A DNA stretch of 64,000 nt from Zeugodacus cucurbitae (Eukaryota > Arthropoda > Insecta > Diptera > Tephritidae): NCBI RefSeq assembly GCF_028554725.1, contig NC_071670.1:26158001-26222000 (forward strand), read 5' to 3'. How positions within the stretch are numbered: the first letter of the stretch is position 1; each line of letters begins with the position of its first letter. The notes below the pieces were generated by a model. That model saw nothing but the letters and a program-made list of their open reading frames with translations, had not been told where the DNA came from and did no database searches. A program made the position numbers and the translations under genes. Positions 33,030-45,729 of the stretch are shown one piece after another.

Positions 33030-33944
33030 GGTTTTCAAGATTCATAGAGAGCCGATATTCATGAAACTAATCCTACTGAGCGTACTATTCGTAACACCAT
33101 CACCAATCTTGAGATCCAGCATTCATTATATGTTAAAATAGACCACATCCAGCACGCAGTGAAGAAAATATAGCAGCCGTAGATAATAGATTCGGTGCCG
33201 TTCGCAGCAACTTGGACTGACGTATGGAACGACTTGGCTCATTTTACGTCAAGATCATAAATTGAAAGCGTATAAAATACTTGTGCAAAACTGAAGCCTC
33301 TAGACCTTCCCAAGCGACATCGCTTCACTCTATGGGTTTTTCAAAAGTTCAAAGAAGATCCGACCTTTTCGAGCCAAATTCTTTTCAGCGATGAGGTTAA
33401 TTTCTGAATAAATGGGTATGTAAAGAAGCAAAATTACCGCATTTGGTACGAAGAGCAACCTGAAGAGATTCAAGCGCTGTCATCCAGAAAAAACAACGGT
33501 TTTGTGTGGTATGTGGGCTGGTGGAATCATCGGCCCATATTTCTTAAAAAATTATGTCGGGGAGAACGTAACCGTCAATGGCGATCGTTATCATGACATG
33601 ATAACCGACTATTTGAAGCTCGTGATCTCGGCGACATTTGATTTCAACAAGACGGCCCCACTTCCCACACATCGCATCAATCAATGGATTTATTGGGAGA
33701 ACACTTCGGTGATCAGATAATTTCACGTTTTGTTCCGGTCGATTGGCGACCAAGATCGTGTGAAATAACACCGTTAAAATATTTCCTGTGGGGATATGTA
33801 AACTCCAAAGCTTATGCGGACACACTTGCTTCGATTCAGGCATTGGAGCAAAACATTAAGCGTGTCATTGGTTGGACTCAACGGATGGACAATCTGAAAC
33901 ATATCCGCGGCCAACATTTGAAAGAGATAATCATTAAAAAATAA
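33030..33944 (+). pseudogene. Tc1/mariner-superfamily transposase pseudogene
   Basis: A cut-and-paste transposase remnant read across frames. It shows a decayed N-terminus (NPTERTIRNTITNLE, LKAYKI), LPKRHRFTLWVFQKFKEDPT, the first catalytic block ILFSDEVNF (33366-33402), WAGGIIGPYFLKN and NVTVNGDRYHDMIT, the second block QQDGPTSHT (33646-33670), and then LLGEHFGDQIISRF and FLWGYVNSKAYADT in the third block. There the usual CDLTPLDYF reads CEITPLKYF, so the third acid is lost. It ends at a TAA at 33944. Stops and frameshifts are scattered. The wording (QQDGATCHT, FLWGYVK.KVYAD) matches a very common insect lineage of this superfamily. Terminal repeats could not be delimited. Confidence 0.85.
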
Positions 33945-36900
33945 ATGCCAAGGAATGTTCTGTCGAATGATAAAATATTCTCACCCTTTATAAAATATAT
34001 TTAAAATAGCCCGTTTTTTTCTCGGAAACCCATGTAACCCTTTAAGACTGGAATATTAAAGAGGATTATCATTATATAGAATGGGACTTTACGAATTTCT
34101 TCACTTGTGAAAGTGAACATGAGGTCCCGAAAAACTACTAACACAAATTATGCACTTTCTTAATGATACTTTAATAGTTCTAAAGATAGGATGTATGTAA
34201 GGAGGGACTAAGTTCGAGTGTAAAATTTTTTACTCTTCCAAATCTCAAAGGATTCCTGTCATTGATATGTTGGTATATTTTATATAAAAAAAGTAAGGAG
34301 GATTACGTTAAGTGTAATCAAATATTTTATACTTTCACAGTGCGGAAACATATTTTAGATATTGGAGAAACTGTAATTCTATTTAACTATTTAACAAATT
34401 CTATTAACTGAAATAAGTCAATATATTCAACATGTTAATGCAGTTAGAAAGCACATACTAATTAATATCCATCATTTTCTCTATTAGTTGATATAATACT
34501 AATCGAAATATTCTCACTTAATTATATTCACATCATGAGGGAAAATTCAACCAAATGTTCGAACATCGTTATATTAATGGCAGGGGGGCAAGACCAAGGT
34601 CTAAATCGCATTCATTACTTTATTGGGATCATTGGGGAAAGAGAAGGTCCTTTATGCGAGAACGTTTTGCCTTGCACTATCTTTATAAAGATAATTCCTA
34701 ATTTGACATACATACTTCACACTAGAATAACGAAAATCAATATATATATATGTTACAACCTTTAGCAACAGTATACACAATTTTGAGGAAAAGACGTCGA
34801 CAGAGTTTCATTAGATGTCTCAGAGAAATAGTGGCGGTAAATTGGGCCGTAAAAGTTTTTTGTAGTATTCGGCATCCATATGTAAAAGTGCCTTCCAAGT
34901 TATTTGAAATAAATATATAAAAAGAAGGAAGTTTACCCAACTTAAAATAACGACAAATATTATTTGACACAGCCGATGAAGTGCAACAAAGAAACTAATT
35001 TATAAAGAGTCCATCAAGGTACTTTAAGTTTATAATATTTATTGTATGTAATCATTTACACTAAGGTCATAACCTTAGTCCTTGTACACTACTAACCAGT
35101 AACATGATAGAAGTCATCAGTGAGGACTTTGTGGAAATTTCAGATGTTAAGTTGAGGACTCATTTGAAAACACAACGAGCCGAATATGTTGGCTTAAAGT
35201 GAGCAATTTGCGGTCAGGCGTTTATACGACCTACCCTTTTAACCAACAGTTTACTATCAAATTCAGTTGTCACTTGTGTATAAATCCAATTGTGATGTAG
35301 TTAATTAATATGCTAAGCATAAGTTATCACACTGTAACATTTCATATTTTAATTATCATGCCGCTATTATAGTGAAGAAGCACAAAACTTGAACAACTTT
35401 AACGTTTGATTCAGTCGACTTCTTAGGAAGACACGATCTGTAAAAGCATTTGAATAGCATTGCATTATATACATACCATACATGGCATAAAACATATAGA
35501 TATAAATAAGTATAGTTGTAGGTGGTTTGTTAAACTGCAGCAAAGCAATCGTGCTCGAAATCAACTCGTTTCGTGAGCTTAGAAAATTTCGGAAGTGTTT
35601 GATTGACTGCGTTTTTCTTTTAACAAGTCCGACAGGCGTCAAATTGTCGCCTAAATGCGCCCCGAGCTCCTTTGTTTCAACGAAAGCTTCAGATGCACGA
35701 ACGGCAAGCATACATAAGTATGTACATATGTATCTGTATATATGTAAATATGTGCGCATGTATATAGACACATTGAAGATCAGCATTTGAGTTACTCCAC
35801 AGAAAAAATGCAACTTTTGCCAATCTCCTACAAAGTCACTTATTTGTCTCATTAGCCGAATGCATTGTTACTGCATTATTATTCCAGTGATTTATTTTTG
35901 TGCCAACCGCTAGTGCGCTCCTCTGCGCCGTTTATTGACTTTTGTCACCAACGGCTAAAATTTAACGCTCTTTACTTCCCACACACACGTCCGCATGTGT
36001 GGCGTTATGCTTTTCGTCTGCACGATATGCGCCTAACTTGCATGTATGTATGCGTGTGTGTATTAGAGACAACATGCATATGTGTTTGTGCAGGTGTATA
36101 CCCATTCATATGCTCACCTACGAACATGGTATGTACATGACTACGTACACACACATTCATATCTACGTATTTGCAGTTATAGTAAATGTGGCATGAGATT
36201 TTCCAACTGTTTCCACGCTTGCTGCCCACAAAATGACAACAAATACTGCACCGATTATTATCTGAAAGATTGCTTCGGTCACAATCGGATTCGCCGTTGC
36301 ATAGTGTTTCAATATGCAATAACTAGCGTGTGTATATTTAATATACTTCCATATGTATATGTATACAATACAAAAGTGTCTCAAATTGGCAAACATTTAA
36401 TCTACCATTTAAAACAGTTATCTGAACAACAGCGCCGTTATTTAGTAACAGTCCTGGATGGTAACACCTTGGTAATAATTTCGTTTTCATCATTTACTTT
36501 AAAATAAATTTTTCAAATCTGTCTTTAATGACGTCCAAGAAGTCCTCAGGCGTGCTGATGTTCAGTTTAAAATTATTGACAATAATCAAAACTAGAATAT
36601 CAAAGGTAGTCGTTTTTTTATTGGACATTTTCCCCTCTCCTTTTTTCAGAGCTGACAATTTTTAATGCAAAAATCTTCATTTGTTTACACTGTGCGTTAT
36701 TATTGTCGCCTTCTTGTGGCGTCGAAGGCGTTGAGGACGCATTACCGACAGTGAGGTGTGGAACGAGTGAAGTTTTCGTTATGCTCTGTACACTTGCGCG
36801 TGCATGCTCGAGCGATATTTAAGTGGCAAATTAAAGTCCAAGTGAGAATAAATGTTCAAGACCAAATTATTTCTTCCTCCGTAAACTACCGCTTTCTATA

Positions 36901-37687
36901 AATCGACATACAAACAACTATATAATAATACTCATATGAACATATGAAGTCGAAGATGGCTATGTACATACATACGGAGTACAAGCTTGGCACATGTATT
37001 ATTGCTATTAGGTCCGCTACACAGCCGTTAGGCAAGAAAATTACCAACGCATTAAAGAAAAGGTTCCAAGCACCGTTTACTTGTTATCGTCCAAAATCAT
37101 AAGTTTTATCTACTTACATATACTGAATTGCAAGCGCATATGTACTTACATTTGAATGGACAAATCCGTCATGTAAATATTCATAAATGATAATTGGCTG
37201 TTATATAAAATCTGAAATATTCCGAAAATACTACATAGCACCATACATAGATATTTCAGAACCTTCAGGTATGTATCCCAAAACTAAGAAACTGTTTTTT
37301 GTACATTATAGCATAAATAATATAAAACAATGTTAAGAATTTAGTGTTCGGATAACTTTTTAATGTACACCCAGCGAAATATTTATAAAGCCAGCCTAAT
37401 AATCTATTTTTTTGTTTTATTTTGGAAAAAATGGTATAATCGTCCACATATCCTACATGTGTGTTATTAATTATTATTGCATTGGTAATTAAATTAGCTA
37501 CTTAATTCCATAAAAAATTTTAAGAGAAAATAAAAAAAATTGTTATAATTAAGTAAACGAGAGGCAAAAACGTAGCATTAAAGTCTTGCAAGAAAATGTG
37601 TATCCGAGAAGCATAAAACAACAAGAAAACTTGGGTTCTGGAGTACGACGAGTGATAGATTGGGTAGTATATATATAATTCAACTTA
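33945..37687. other. 3.7 kb without recognised coding genes
   Basis: No exon of a known protein is recognised on either strand. TACATA/TATGTA microsatellites occur at 35715-35765 and 36020-36170. Open frames here are short and of low-complexity or Tyr/Ile/Cys-rich composition. Two decayed DINE-like 3' ends are listed separately (34196-34345). This is one of the longest stretches free of obvious mobile DNA and may contain unrecognised host non-coding or intronic sequence. Confidence 0.4.
34196..34345 (-). repeat. Two decayed DINE-like 3' ends in tandem
   Basis: GTAAGGAGGGACTAAGTTCG followed by a shortened hairpin at 34198-34245, and again AAGTAAGGAGGATTACGTTA with ATTTTATACTTTCAC at 34290-34345, resemble the AAGTAAGGAAGGGCTAAGTTC..TTTTATACTCTCGC terminus of the family. 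No bodies are attached. Confidence 0.4.
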
Positions 37688-38066
37688 GGTGGCCCAGATG
37701 ATCTCCAAAAATATTGGAGGCATAAAGCGTTACCAAAGCAGAAATGAAAGCGACGAAATTCTGTGGCTGATCACTAATGGTTTGGGCTGGGATAACTTAC
37801 AGTGGGAAAACTCCAGTTTACTTTGTAACAATTGTATTGGGAAGACTACATTAAACTGCCATATGAAGTGCTAATTGATTTCGGAGAAGAGCACGAATTC
37901 ATTTTCCAGCAAAACAATGCAGCAATTCATCGTTTCGAGAAAACAGCTGATTTGTTGCTGTCTTGGAACATAAATTTCCTCGATTGGCGATTGATTGACT
38001 AAGAAATGCCTTTAATTGTTCATATGTCCAGACGCCTGGAAGAGGTTATTGCTAACTTGGACTAAA
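37688..38066 (+). pseudogene. Tc1-like transposase C-terminal pseudogene
   Basis: Readable pieces in order, with frameshifts: GPDDLQKYWRHKALPKQK, a decayed WAGI..GKT segment, EVLIDFGEEHEFIFQQNNAAIH (second catalytic block, QQDNA.IH type, about 37868-37930), LLLSWNINFLDW, and after a break RRLEEVIANLD. The third block with DLNPIEN is too damaged to see. This organisation (IDFGEEH..FQQDNA.IH) is that of Tc1/Tc3-type transposases rather than mariner. It is a different lineage from the one at 33.0 kb. Confidence 0.75.
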
Positions 38067-38148
38067 CATTTTATTGTTCTCCAAAATTTAAAAAATACAA
38101 TGCTCAACCAAAGTGGCTAATATGTGGCTATAATATGTTTCATTTTAG

Positions 38149-38294
38149 TGAAGCTTCTTTCTGCCATTTCTTATGTAAAATTTAGTGTTTCTGACATGTT
38201 TCGTTACTTTTAGTAATTTTCATACTAACCTTTGTATGGGAGGTGGGCGTGGTTATTATCCGATTTCTTTCTTTTTTTGACTGTATTAAGAAGT
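38149..38294 (-). mobile_element. DINE-like element, left part, split by LINE-X (copy DH10)
   Basis: Family sequence from AAGCTTCTTTCTGCC through ATGGGAGGTGGGCGTGG to GACTGTATTAAGAAGTG, minus-strand orientation. It continues at 39271 after the LINE. The 3' end and hairpin are missing. Confidence 0.8.
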
Positions 38295-39270
38295 GAGCCG
38301 TTCGATACCAAACGAGGCTTCAGACAGGGTGACTCACTATCGTGCGACTTCTTCAATCTATTGCTGGAAAAAATAATACGAGCTGCAGAACTAAATAGAG
38401 AGGGTACAATCTTCTACAAGAGTGTACAGCTCCTGGCGTATGCCGATGATATTGATATCATCGGAAGCAACAACCGCGCCGTTTGTTCTGCGTTTTCCAG
38501 ACTAGATAAAGAAGCGAAGCGTATGGGTCTGGTGGTGAATGAGGACAAGACGAAATATCTCCTGTCATCAAACAAACAGTCAGCGCACTCGCGTCTTGGC
38601 TCCCACGTCACTGTTGACAGTCATAACTTTGAAGTTGTAGATAATTTCGTTTATCTGGGAACCAGCATTAACAACATCAACAATGTCAGCCTTGAAATCC
38701 AACGCAGAATCACTCTTGCCAACAGGTGCTACTTTGGACTGAGTAGGCAATTGAAAAGTAAAGTCCTCTCTCGACGAACCAAAATCAAACTCTATAAGTC
38801 GCTCATTATTCCCGTCCTGATGTATGGCGCTGAAGCGTGGACGATGACAACATCCGATGAGACGACTCTTGGGGTTTTCGAGAGAAAGGTTTTGCGCAAG
38901 ATTTATGGTCCTCTAAACATTGGCAACGGCGAATACCGCAGACGATGGAACGATGAGCTGTACGATTTATACGACGACATTGACATAGTTCAGCGAATAA
39001 AAAGACAGCGGCTACGCTGGCTAGGTCATGTTGTACGGATGGAAGAAAACACTCCAGCTCTGAAAGTATTCGATGCAGTACCCGCTGGAGGAAGCCGCGG
39101 AAGAGGACGACCTCCACTCCGGTGGAAAGACCAAGTGCAAAGTGACCTGGCTTCACTTGGTGTTTCCAGTTGGCGCCAAAAAGCAAAAAGGAGGAATGAG
39201 TGGCGCGCTCTGGTGGATTCGGCTATAATCGCTTAAAGCGGTTCCTACGCCAAATATATATATATATATA
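38295..39270 (+). mobile_element. LINE-X copy 4, 5'-truncated with an open 3' frame
   Basis: A 976 bp 5'-truncated insertion into a DINE-like element. It starts at EPFDTKRGFRQGD in the RT palm and continues to a stop at 39234-39236 without a frameshift. Key features are the catalytic LAYADDIDIIGSN, LVVNEDKTKYLLSSNKQSAH, ILPVLMYGAEAWT-like ALIIPVLMYGAEAWTMTTSD, FERKVLRKIYGPLNIGN, RLRWLGHVVRMEE and GRGRPPLRWKDQVQSDL. The insertion ends in a short 3' UTR and an (AT)n tract at 39251-39270. Truncation and tail are typical of target-primed reverse transcription. It is the least damaged copy of the family here. Confidence 0.87.
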
Positions 39271-39720
39271 TAAAAAAACGACTGCAGAAAGTTTGGTTTA
39301 TATAGCTCTATTGGTTTGCGAGATAAGTACAAAAAACTTATTTGGGGGCGGTACCACGCCCTCTTCCCCAAAAAAATTACATCCAAATATGCCCCTTCAT
39401 AGTGCGATCCTTCATACCAAATTTTATTTCTATAGCTTTATTTATGGCTTAGTTAAGGCACTTTATGTGTTTTCGGTTTTCGCCATTTTGTGGTCGTGGC
39501 AGTTGCCCGATTTTGCCTTTTTCCTTCCTATGGTGCCAAGAAATAAGTGTACCAAGTTTCATCAAGATATCTTAATTTTTACTCAAGTAACAGCTTGCAC
39601 AGACGGACGGACGGACGGACGGACAGACCGACATTCGGATTTTGACTCGCTTCGTAACCCTATATCTAACTCGTTTAGTTCTGGGTGTTACAAACAACCG
39701 TTATGTGAACAAAACTATAA
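39271..39720 (-). mobile_element. DINE-like element, right part (copy DH10)
   Basis: Resumes with AAAAAAACGACTGCAGAAAG, exactly where the uninterrupted copies DH3 and DH15 continue after ATTAAGAAGTAGCT. It runs through the GACGGACGGACGG microsatellite to GTGAACAAAACTATAA, where the terminal GTTGCGAGAGTATAAAAA fold is replaced by A+T-rich DNA. Confidence 0.8.
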
Positions 39721-42329
39721 AAATAAAAATAACGGTAAAATTATAAATTTTTCAATAATGTATGGAGCTAAACGAAAGTGGCTTTATAAATATTTTACTA
39801 TGTGTATAAAATATTTAATGCCTTTTGATGCGAATTTTGACTTATAACTTTCGTCTCAAAACATATATTTCTAGCATGCATTTCTTTAAATCTTTTACGA
39901 ATACTAATTATAGAGTAGTATAAATAATACATACATGTTATATGTAATGCATAAATGTAGAATATATGTATATATATACATTTACATATATATATATATA
40001 CATAAACTCGGACAACTCGGAAGGACATGAAAATGTTTATTTGAAATTAACGCAATCGCTAATAGAATTAATTGTTCAAAATTTTTTTGTCGAGTTCCTT
40101 AAGAATTTAAGTAATTAGTTATGTAATATATTACATTAAATATATGATATTTTAAAGCACTCAATTATATTAATTTTAAGTAATATTTTATCATAAATAT
40201 ATTTTTGTTGAACCAGAAAATATTATTTCTTTCATTTTATTACTAATGACTATGAAGGGTAAAGCACTGATAAAAAGTATGTTGCTAAAGTCTTTTGTTT
40301 ATCAGAAACTTTAACTAACTAACAGAATAGGTTTCTGTCTAAGATACGACTATCGCTTGCACGATTAGGAGATTTCACATACATACAAGAGCGTATATTA
40401 GATGAAAAGAAGCATTTTTGTTTAGATGTCAAAATCTGCAAGATTTCACAGCACAGGTGCTGTTTATAAATATAATGTTGTATGTTATGAATTCTGTTTA
40501 CAATTTTTTTGTTGATATTCTTATTATTTACTGTTAGAAATAATAGCCAATATATTTTTCATCTGTTTATGGGGGGGTATAATTTCCGAAAAAGTTTATG
40601 CGGTTTTCCCATTTATATGTACTACCTTCTCTCGTATCAGGTATTGTACCAGAAGTTCACTGAAATTGCTAAAAATGCGATTCAAATCTCTACTTAATAT
40701 CACAATTTCGAGTTACATAAAAACTGCATAATTACATAAATACAATTACTTGTATGTGTTTGAAAAAATATCCAAAAATAATGATATGTAAACTAGCCAA
40801 CAAGTGTTTCTAACAAACAAGTGAAATAATGCAGTGGCCTTGCATCTTCATGCCTCTGGAAGCTTGCTTGAAATGGGTTTGGACGGCTATTTGGCCTACA
40901 CGAGAGCGGCGGGCAGAGGTCAACGTTATGTCATCCAAAGCAGTATTGCACCCTAAAACCAACTATGAGTCGCACGAATCTTCATCGAAGAGCGAGAGGC
41001 TTTGATAGACAAAGTATTTGAAAAAAATAAAAAACAAAATCGAAATATTCAGGCTGGCCACTGTAGTTAGTGAATATGAGAAAAAATACTGCACTTAGAG
41101 AGCTTAACAATTTGCAAGTACGTATATAGATGCATCACCTTAGCTGTGAAAGAATAGTTGGTAGCGGTTTTAAGGAGTGGATTACTTCAATTTGCGGTGT
41201 GCTGCGACTTCCTTACACCACATTGCTCCGGCATGTCGTGCCACAGCGTCGTCAGTAAATATGCGCACGTTGTAAAGTTGCAAATGCAAATCAACGATGG
41301 TAGCTACAACCGGTGACGCTGTGAGGCACAAAATAAAAAAAGCGCTCCCAGCAGCAGCGCGACTAGGCTGGGCACCGACTCGAACTAAATGCACGCTTGT
41401 GCAATGCGATTCAGGGCAGAGAATCTTATGGACATGCGATGGACGCTCTCGTGCTTGAAAAACGTCAGCAGTGATTTCCAGCTTCGTGGTGTGTCTCTTC
41501 TTCTACCTTTGGCTTTTAGCTTCTGCATTATCCAATACAATACATAACTGCCCGGCTACAACAACTAGGTGGCATTTGAAAGCATGCTTTACGAATCATT
41601 ACGAATGAATGGTTGACCATTTGACTGATGCACTGGACTAGGTAGTCGGATGTCTGGGTGTCTGAATTGTTGAACGCTTTCGTCTCTAGTGGACTTTAAG
41701 AATGCAAGTGAATCTCTGTTTCATAAAATAGGTGAAAGTTCAAATGGTATGAACTTTGTGCCGCGCGATCCAAGCACAGTATCTTATCGGGGGAGAAAAA
41801 TTCCGTTTACACGCTCCCTTTGGATGTGTTGTTACCTTAGAAAAATAAACCACAACACAGTAAGAAGCAGCTTCTTCTTCTTTTGCTTTTCGTTTGACAA
41901 TAACCATTGACCACAATATCACTGCTTAAGCTGTAAAAATAAATAAGTACGTATTTCTGTGGATACACATATACATACATATTTTTTACGCCAATAGTAC
42001 TATAGTTTTGGTAATTTGATGTTCATTATTTAAAATAAATTTTGATTTTCGTTATAATTATCATCCTCCATAATTTAAAATATTGTATTAAAAGTGTTAG
42101 TGAAATACTGAAATCAATTAAAACAACAAAAATATGACAAAATTTAACCACGATCAAACCACTTTCGTTAATTTCCATAATTCATTGAACAACCCTTTGA
42201 TATAATTCTGAGTTGCACTCGATTTTTTAATATTGGCCTATTTCTTTATATTTGATCACCTTGATCTATAGTGGATGTCGAACAAAGTACCTGGGTCTTA
42301 ATTAAAAACGTCGTAAGTGTGCAACTTCC
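39721..42329. other. 2.6 kb without recognised genes
   Basis: A TATATACA/TACATATATA tract lies at 39950-40005. A relatively G+C-rich patch at 41150-41480 contains a minus-strand frame without known motifs. Nothing else is identified. Confidence 0.4.
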
Positions 42330-42795
42330 GAGATATCATAGAGGAAACCGCAACCGATAGTTGCTATACTATCCTTATCCACATAGAAGGTGTTCTACCG
42401 TTTCTTCTTCTTCCATTATCATCGTATCGTATCCCAAATCTGCAGACACTTTACCAATCAAACAGTGTCCCGTTAGAACTCCTAAATCGTTCCTTTTAAA
42501 TTTCAATAACGGCATGTGCGGCCCTTATTCTATTCAGGCCACGTTTGTCTGCTTGTTGAGCAAGTCATCGATTGCTTTCATTACGACTCAGCCAACTCTA
42601 TAACATATTTGTCGAATAAATAAGTTTTTTGTTGTAAGCACCTTCTTTGTCAGATCAAGAAGACCATCTTTAATTGCAGCAACCTCTGATCCTACAGTGA
42701 TCTGGTAGTCGGAAGGCGATTCTGATATCTAGCTTAGCTGAAAAGATACCTTCTGCCACTCGTTTATCCAATTTGGATCCGTCCGCTTAGATGCT
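42330..42795 (-). pseudogene. RNase H remnant of a second LINE lineage (LOA/I-like)
   Basis: On the minus strand, ADGSKLDKRVAEGIFSAKLD (expected TDGSK, first Asp retained), then after a frameshift SEVAAIKDGLLDLTKKVL (catalytic Glu), and further on GHCLIGKVSADLGYD with EEEETVEHLLCG, corresponding to the C-terminal GH..L..H...LG ... C..C..E.ET.EHLLC segment of RNase H-bearing LINEs. The wording differs clearly from the element at 16.4 kb, so it is a separate lineage. Both ends are lost and several stops are present. Confidence 0.65.
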
Positions 42796-43825
42796 TAGCT
42801 CTGTGTCTTTATCCACCCCGACCGAACCCAATTCATCTGAATAAAAATTTTATATGTGTTCATACAAAAGTAGCATATCTTTTCGGCACCTACACGAATC
42901 GTTTGTTGACTACTGTTTATAGCTGGGGTTCCAGTTGGCCTTAGAACTTGTAGAAATAAAGTGTCTGGACTTCCCCTATTAGAGTTTTTTTTTTTGCAAA
43001 GGAACCCTTTGTAATTGATACCATCATTTTACATTCTGTCGTTATTCCTAATTTATAACCCCCAAATAAGTAAGGTTCGTATGGAGAAATAAATATACTT
43101 ATAGGTCAAAGAGAAAGGTTGGGTATTACGTGAGTGCAGTCATTGTTCCATATGTTCATATGGATGTGCCTCAGTGGAATTATAACGGCATTTGCTTAGT
43201 ACACCTACAATCAGCTCCAATATTTACGTAGCAGATCTCCGAAAACTAAATGAACTCAAACTGTTGCAGTAATTCATCTTGACGTCAAACAATTGTTGTT
43301 ATTGGGTAGTGTATGCTTGTATGCACGATTTTTATATATTTATCTACATATTCAAGCCTTAGAATATAAACAAATACATGAAATACATGCAGATATATCA
43401 CATAGATGGCATGGTCATACAAATGTAGCGCAACATGTTTGCCAGATCGTTGAAAATGTATTTGTCAGGGTTTCCCAGTGGCATAGGCAGTGGTGGCGGC
43501 GGCGGGTGACGACCACATGCTTGTAAATTACTCACGATCATTAAAGATTGTGTTCATGCTGCAATGACCGCGTTGGGAAGTGTAGTAAGTTGTTGCAACG
43601 AGTTCGAGTATTGTGCACGTCGCTTGGATATGTCGTTACGAGTATGTTGGTATCTTCTTCAAATGTGAATTCGCTGGCAAACCAAAGTAATGAAATCGCT
43701 ATCATTGCATATCATCGTAAACCACTGTCTGTCAGTGAGTCTTCAGCGAGAGCACTCTTTCCCCAATTGAATGCCGATATAATCGTCTGCATATGCACAT
43801 ATAATAAATATATAGGTACACTCCG
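42796..43825. other. Unclassified DNA
   Basis: The DNA up to about 43000 may extend the LINE remnant, but I cannot show it. A plus frame at 43548-43904 overlaps the repeat that follows and has no known domain. Confidence 0.4.
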
Positions 43826-44010
43826 TCTCGTCAGGATAGCCAAAGTATTTGGGTTAGATCTACAAAATTTTTTCGAACTTTTCGAAAAATTTGCCTCAAA
43901 ATAAGCTATAATAGAACACAATACGATGCATTATACTTTTTTTTATTTAAAAACCAAAACAGTACAAAAATTTGCAAATGAGAATTGCGTCAGTATAGCT
44001 CTCCCAAATG
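43826..44010 (-). repeat. Uninterrupted copy of a short repeat with terminal direct repeats
   Basis: Matches, in reverse complement, the two flanks of pogo-like copy 2: 49422-49553 (TTGGGTTAGATCTACAAAAT, TTTGCCTCAAAATAAGC, AACACAATACGATGCAT) and 47136-47212 (AAAAACCAAAACAGTAC). Here the parts are continuous around a single TA at 43932-43933. Related words TCGTCAGGATAGC (about 43829) and GCGTCAGTATAGCTC (about 43987) lie at both ends. Confidence 0.75.
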
Positions 44011-44308
44011 CAATGTTAATTATCTCGCATAATTTGGCAACCACAAGCACCAAATTTTTTTGGTGCTTATTTGATTGGTTTTTATTTCAAATTGTTGTAC
44101 AATTTGGGAAGAAGAATTGTTTTATCTACGGAGGAAACATCCAAACCAAAGAACCTCTTGTGGCAATAATCGTCGATTTACGGAAGCAGAATGGCGGTAA
44201 ATTCTCAGAGAAGCTTCGAATTATCACGACTCCTGGTCAAAACTGAAGGAAAAATAACATTAAAGTGTTCAAATCAACTACTAAAAGGGGGATTAAGAAA
44301 GCTGAACG

Positions 44309-45691
44309 TTTTTATACTCTCGCAACCTGTTGCACAGAGTATTATAGTTTTGTTCACATAACGGTTGTTTGTGTCGCCAAGAAATATAAGAGTTAGATAT
44401 GGGGTTAAATATATATAAATGATCAGGATGACGAGTGGATTTGAAATCCGGACGTCTGTCCGTCTGTCCGTGTAAGCGATAACTTGAGTAAAAATTAAGA
44501 TATCTTAATGAAATTTGGAACACATGTTCCTTGGCACCCTGAGGAGGTTGCTTTCGAAAATGGGCAAAATCAGTCCTCTGCCACGCCCACAAAATGGCGG
44601 CAACCGAAAACCTATACAGTGTCATAATTAAGCCAAAATTAAAGTTATGAAAATAAAACTTCGAACATAGGATCTCATTAGGGATGGGCACATTTGGATG
44701 TAATTGTTTTTGAAAAGTGGGCGTGACCCCGCCCCCAAATAGGTTTTTTGTATATAACTCGCAAACCAATAAAGCTATATAAACCGAACTTTCTGCAGTT
44801 GTTTATTTTAGCCATTTCCTTACGCCCACCTCCCATACAAAGGTTAGGTTGAAAATTACTTAAAATGCGTTAACTCACTAACGCCAGTTTTTACATAAGA
44901 AATGGCAGAAGGAAGCTGCACTGAGATTTTTTACAAAATGGAAAATGGGCGTGGCGTCGCCCACTTATGGATCAAAAACCATTTCTCAAGAACTATTCGA
45001 CCGATTTCAATGAAATTCGGTATATAACACTTTCTTGACACCCTGATGACACGGGTGGAATATGGGCGAAATCGGTTCACAACTACATCTATTTCCCATA
45101 TAACTCAATTTTGAATTCTTTTGATTCGTTCACTTTATAATACATATGTATATACATTAGGGACAAATGAAGATAGCGGAATAAAACTTTACTCAAATAC
45201 TGTATTTGAGCTGTGACATCACTTGTGGAAAAATTTCAAAATCGGACCATGACTTTTCAAGGCCCTTAATATCGAACATGAAGAACTCAGTGCCTAAGGG
45301 TAATTTTTCACCGAAAATATAGGTAAATCCCTCAGATATTTTATGTAATTCATTCCATCTGAATTTTTTTCTTATAACTGTTTCTCTGTGTAACTGAAAT
45401 GGTAAAAATCGGGTCATACCTTCCCCCAGATCCCATATACCTAATTATAAATAACATTAAATTAAGTGAGCGTTTAGTCTTCGATACATTGTATCTTGGT
45501 GGTGAAAACGAGTGAAATCGGTTTAGGAATTACCTCAGTCCCCATATACTATCTATGATGATTTTCGTTATTTTATTGAACTTTATACCGAATATATGGG
45601 TAAAATTGTGTTATCTTTATAAAATTACATCAATAAATTGCGAGAGTATAAAATGTTCGGTTACACCCGAACTTAGCCCTTCCTTAATTGT
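44309..45691 (+). mobile_element. Full-length DINE-like element, copy DH11
   Basis: The reference-quality copy for one subfamily. The 5' end is TTTTTATACTCTCGCAACCTG; the 3' region has TTGCGAGAGTATAAAATG and a perfect GTTCGG-TTACAC-CCGAAC hairpin. The last bases are TTCCTTAATTGT instead of CTTACTTGT. A perfect 16 bp subterminal inverted repeat (TTTTATACTCTCGCAA / TTGCGAGAGTATAAAA) can be read between its ends. The core microsatellite is GTCTGTCCGTCTGTCCG. No protein is encoded. Confidence 0.85.
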
Positions 45692-45729
45692 GTTTTATAT
45701 TTTTGATAATCTAGATTCTAGAATGACAT

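Noticed and set aside
36082..36507. 141-codon plus-strand frame with many Cys, Tyr and His residues
   Set aside because: It starts in a TATG/CACA microsatellite area and has no recognised domain; the composition reflects simple repeats.
43926..44246. 106-codon plus-strand frame
   Set aside because: Overlaps the short repeat that hosts pogo-like copy 2 elsewhere; no motif.
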